Origin: a virus
IMG/VR virus record: IMGVR_UViG_3300047171_000007
Location: 1 to 39,226 of that record
Direction: 5' to 3' (one strand)
DNA length: 39,226 bases
Made by a program: the position numbers and the translations under genes. The notes under the pieces are model-generated. The model saw nothing but the letters and a program-made list of their open reading frames with translations, was not told the origin of the DNA and made no database searches. How positions within the stretch are numbered: position 1 is the stretch's first letter; every line of letters begins with the position of its first letter. Positions 37,494-39,226 of the stretch are shown piece after piece.

Positions 37494-39226
37494 TTCGTCA
37501 ACGCCTGAATCGCCGCGAACACCGGCTTCGGGGTGTACGGCCCAGCACCTGAGACTTGTCCGTAGAACAACCCAGCACTGGGGGCGTCACCGAGAGAGAA
37601 CAGGATGATGACTTCAGGACCGAGTTCGTTGAACGCGTTGAGAAAGTCCGTCGTGTATTGCGCTTGCAGTTGCGGGGTCATCTCGGGGAACACGTCGGAC
37701 GAGTTCGTGGTCACTGACGGCCAGCCAATCTCGGTAATCCACGTCGCGGCTGTCTCGCCGACGCTCTCTAAGAACGCCTGATATTCGAGGTATTGAATGT
37801 TCAGGTCCGGTCCCCAGAGATTCCCGTCGAGGTACGGACAGTTCGTCGGTCCGGGGTAGAGATGGATGCTGATGATGTCCTTGAGTGAATGTGGCGTCAC
37901 TGAGTTCTTGTAGAGACCCGCAAGCCAGTTCCAGCCCGAGCCGCCTTGATTGATGTTCGCGACCGGACCCAGGTGAACGACGCAACTCGGGTCAGCCGCC
38001 TTCATCGCGGGGTAGCACAGCGACAGAATCTCCATGTAGAGAGCGGGGTTCATCAACAGCGCAATCCCTGAACCGTATTGATACCTGTCAAGTTCGTTCC
38101 CGATTTCCCAATGCAGTCCGGGGCACCGTGCGACGAGCCACGACATCGCGTCCGCGAACTGTTGCGGGGTGCAAGGGTAGTTCGTGTTGTAGCCCGAGTT
38201 CGGAACGTTGCCCGAGAGACCTGGCGAGTACGTCGGAGCCCACGCTCCACTGACGACAAGAATCAACTCAAGTCCGTACTGCGCGCACTCGGCTTTGAGC
38301 GCGTTGATTTTCACCGCCGCTTGCGGGTCGAAAGACTGAGACGCGGCTAACGCTCCGAACGTCGCCGTGAACGCGGCGGCTGACTGCGGGCAATTCTGAA
38401 GTTCAGTCGTCGAACCGGGGTTGTTGAAATAGAGAACGTATCCGAGTGACGACTCATTCGCCTTGACCCACGACGCCGCCGCTTCAATCCAAGCCGGGTC
38501 GTCGCCCGAGCCGTAGTTCGTCGTCGGCCACAGCCCGAATTCAGGGATTGAGAACGGCTTGCCTTGAGACTGAGCGAACGCGAGTCCTGGCGCTAACGAC
38601 TCAGCAATCACCGTCCAGCCCGCCGCGCCCGGTTGACCTCCCTGATTCTCGTACACGTCAGCCGAGACGTAGTCAACGTATTCAGCCCCCGGCCACGCGC
38701 CTTGAGTGATGGGGTCGTATCCGTTGCACGAGACGCCACCGTTCCAATCGAATTGAAATTCTGACGAGACCGCACGAGCGCACTTCACGAGGTCGATGAA
38801 CGCCGCCTTGTGTTGAGCCGCGAGCGCCGGTCCGCTCCACGGATACCAGCCGCTTCCGTACAACTCCCAGCCGATTCGCAAAATGCAATCGGGACGAACT
38901 GACGCAATCGCCGTGAACACTTCCGTGAACAGCGAGTCCCAGACTCCATTGCCGACATCCGCGAGCGTCATCAGCGTCGGCGTCGGTGTCGCGGGGTTGA
39001 GTCCTTGCGTCGGACCTGACGGGCTTGTCGTCTGTCCAGTCCCCGAAGCGCCCGGTGTGCCAACGACTGGCCCAATCAACATCGGAATCGACATGATTGC
39101 TTTCCCAGCGCCAGCGCATTGTTCGATGTACCAACTGTTCGCCATGCCACTCGCCCATGAGTGCGTCGAGTCAAGGAATTGAAGTTGAATCTCACGATTC
39201 GACAATCCGAGATACGTCTCGTTGTC
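37490..39226 (-). CDS. Tandem clan GH-A glycoside hydrolase (GH26-like plus GH5/GH39-like), 5' partial
   Basis: The frame is open to the window edge, so the 5' end is missing; a TTG at 39205 is only the first possible start inside. Two catalytic parts are seen (numbering from that TTG). Part one: ILRIGWELYGSGWYPW with acid/base Glu114 and KPFSIPEFGLW with nucleophile Glu222, close to GH26 mannanase/glucanase motifs. Part two: LHWEIGNELDR with Glu371 in an N-E pair and TWITEIGWPS with Glu492, as in GH5/GH39/GH53-type barrels. Part two seems to begin around the third barrel strand, so its first strands may be missing. The enzyme would degrade a host envelope or environmental polysaccharide. Substrate unknown. 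Confidence 0.65.
   Translation of the reverse strand, partial: DNETYLGLSNREIQLQFLDSTHSWASGMANSWYIEQCAGAGKAIMSIPMLIGPVVGTPGASGTGQTTSPSGPTQGLNPATPTPTLMTLADVGNGVWDSLFTEVFTAIASVRPDCILRIGWELYGSGWYPWSGPALAAQHKAAFIDLVKCARAVSSEFQFDWNGGVSCNGYDPITQGAWPGAEYVDYVSADVYENQGGQPGAAGWTVIAESLAPGLAFAQSQGKPFSIPEFGLWPTTNYGSGDDPAWIEAAASWVKANESSLGYVLYFNNPGSTTELQNCPQSAAAFTATFGALAASQSFDPQAAVKINALKAECAQYGLELILVVSGAWAPTYSPGLSGNVPNSGYNTNYPCTPQQFADAMSWLVARCPGLHWEIGNELDRYQYGSGIALLMNPALYMEILSLCYPAMKAADPSCVVHLGPVANINQGGSGWNWLAGLYKNSVTPHSLKDIISIHLYPGPTNCPYLDGNLWGPDLNIQYLEYQAFLESVGETAATWITEIGWPSVTTNSSDVFPEMTPQLQAQYTTDFLNAFNELGPEVIILFSLGDAPSAGLFYGQVSGAGPYTPKPVFAAIQALTK

Noticed and set aside
1-39226. The window as a complete circular genome
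   Set aside because: Joining the ends puts the partial gene at 1-26 out of frame with the hydrolase, and gives a TAG with no start before the hydrolase frame. Both edge genes stay broken, so circular closure is not supported. Reads across the junction would decide.

Overview
The window is part of the genome of a tailed bacteriophage (Caudoviricetes), most likely podovirus-like and infecting an actinobacterium. The phage assignment rests on a terminase large subunit, a portal, a scaffold and HK97-fold capsid pair, a tail spike and a lysis cassette, all in one tightly packed minus-strand array. The actinobacterial host is an inference. It is based on high G+C, a secreted Rpf-like domain, and several genes that lack a Shine-Dalgarno site but carry a TAnnnT box 6-7 nt before the ATG, as in actinobacterial leaderless mRNAs. 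No integrase, polymerase, tRNA or CRISPR array was seen. Both ends cut genes, and joining them as a circle does not give a continuous reading frame, so this is best read as a linear piece of a larger genome.

Layout, read in the minus-strand direction of transcription. (1) 39226-35106: an accessory arm. It starts with a tandem glycoside hydrolase cut by the window edge and a truncated GH16-like fusion. Small Cys-rich and acidic proteins follow, and a secreted Rpf-like lysozyme-fold protein ends the arm. (2) 33641-34942 is the only multi-gene plus-strand block: small proteins, a short ArdA-like antirestriction protein, and an ORF containing an 18-G run. (3) 33529-32736: a ribbon-helix-helix regulator and small genes at the head of the late region. 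(4) 32705-28198: terminase, portal and two small head proteins. (5) 28037-18816: four large putative ejection (internal virion) proteins, one with a lysozyme-like N-terminus. A tiny plus-strand membrane-protein gene with its own promoter sits just upstream of them. (6) 18727-15819: a promoter, scaffold, major capsid protein and small disordered proteins. (7) 15807-4855: the tail and receptor-binding module with a pectate-lyase-fold spike, repeat proteins, a GT4-like glycosyltransferase and beta-rich structural proteins. (8) 4855-2535: lysis, with an NlpC/P60 hydrolase, four small membrane proteins (one only 23 aa) and a permuted papain-fold hydrolase, closed by a clear terminator. (9) 2409-1: early DNA functions, with a PD-(D/E)XK nuclease translationally coupled to an ERF annealing protein, then a winged-helix protein and the start of another gene.

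Genes are joined mostly by 1-4 nt start/stop overlaps (ATGA, GTGA, TGATG, TAATG), which decided many of the starts given here. Several genes were found only by reading the DNA directly because they encode fewer than 60 residues. No stretch above about 300 bp lacks a gene. The largest gaps are 32910-33113, 34943-35105 and 35493-35602. Functions below come from motif recognition without any database search.
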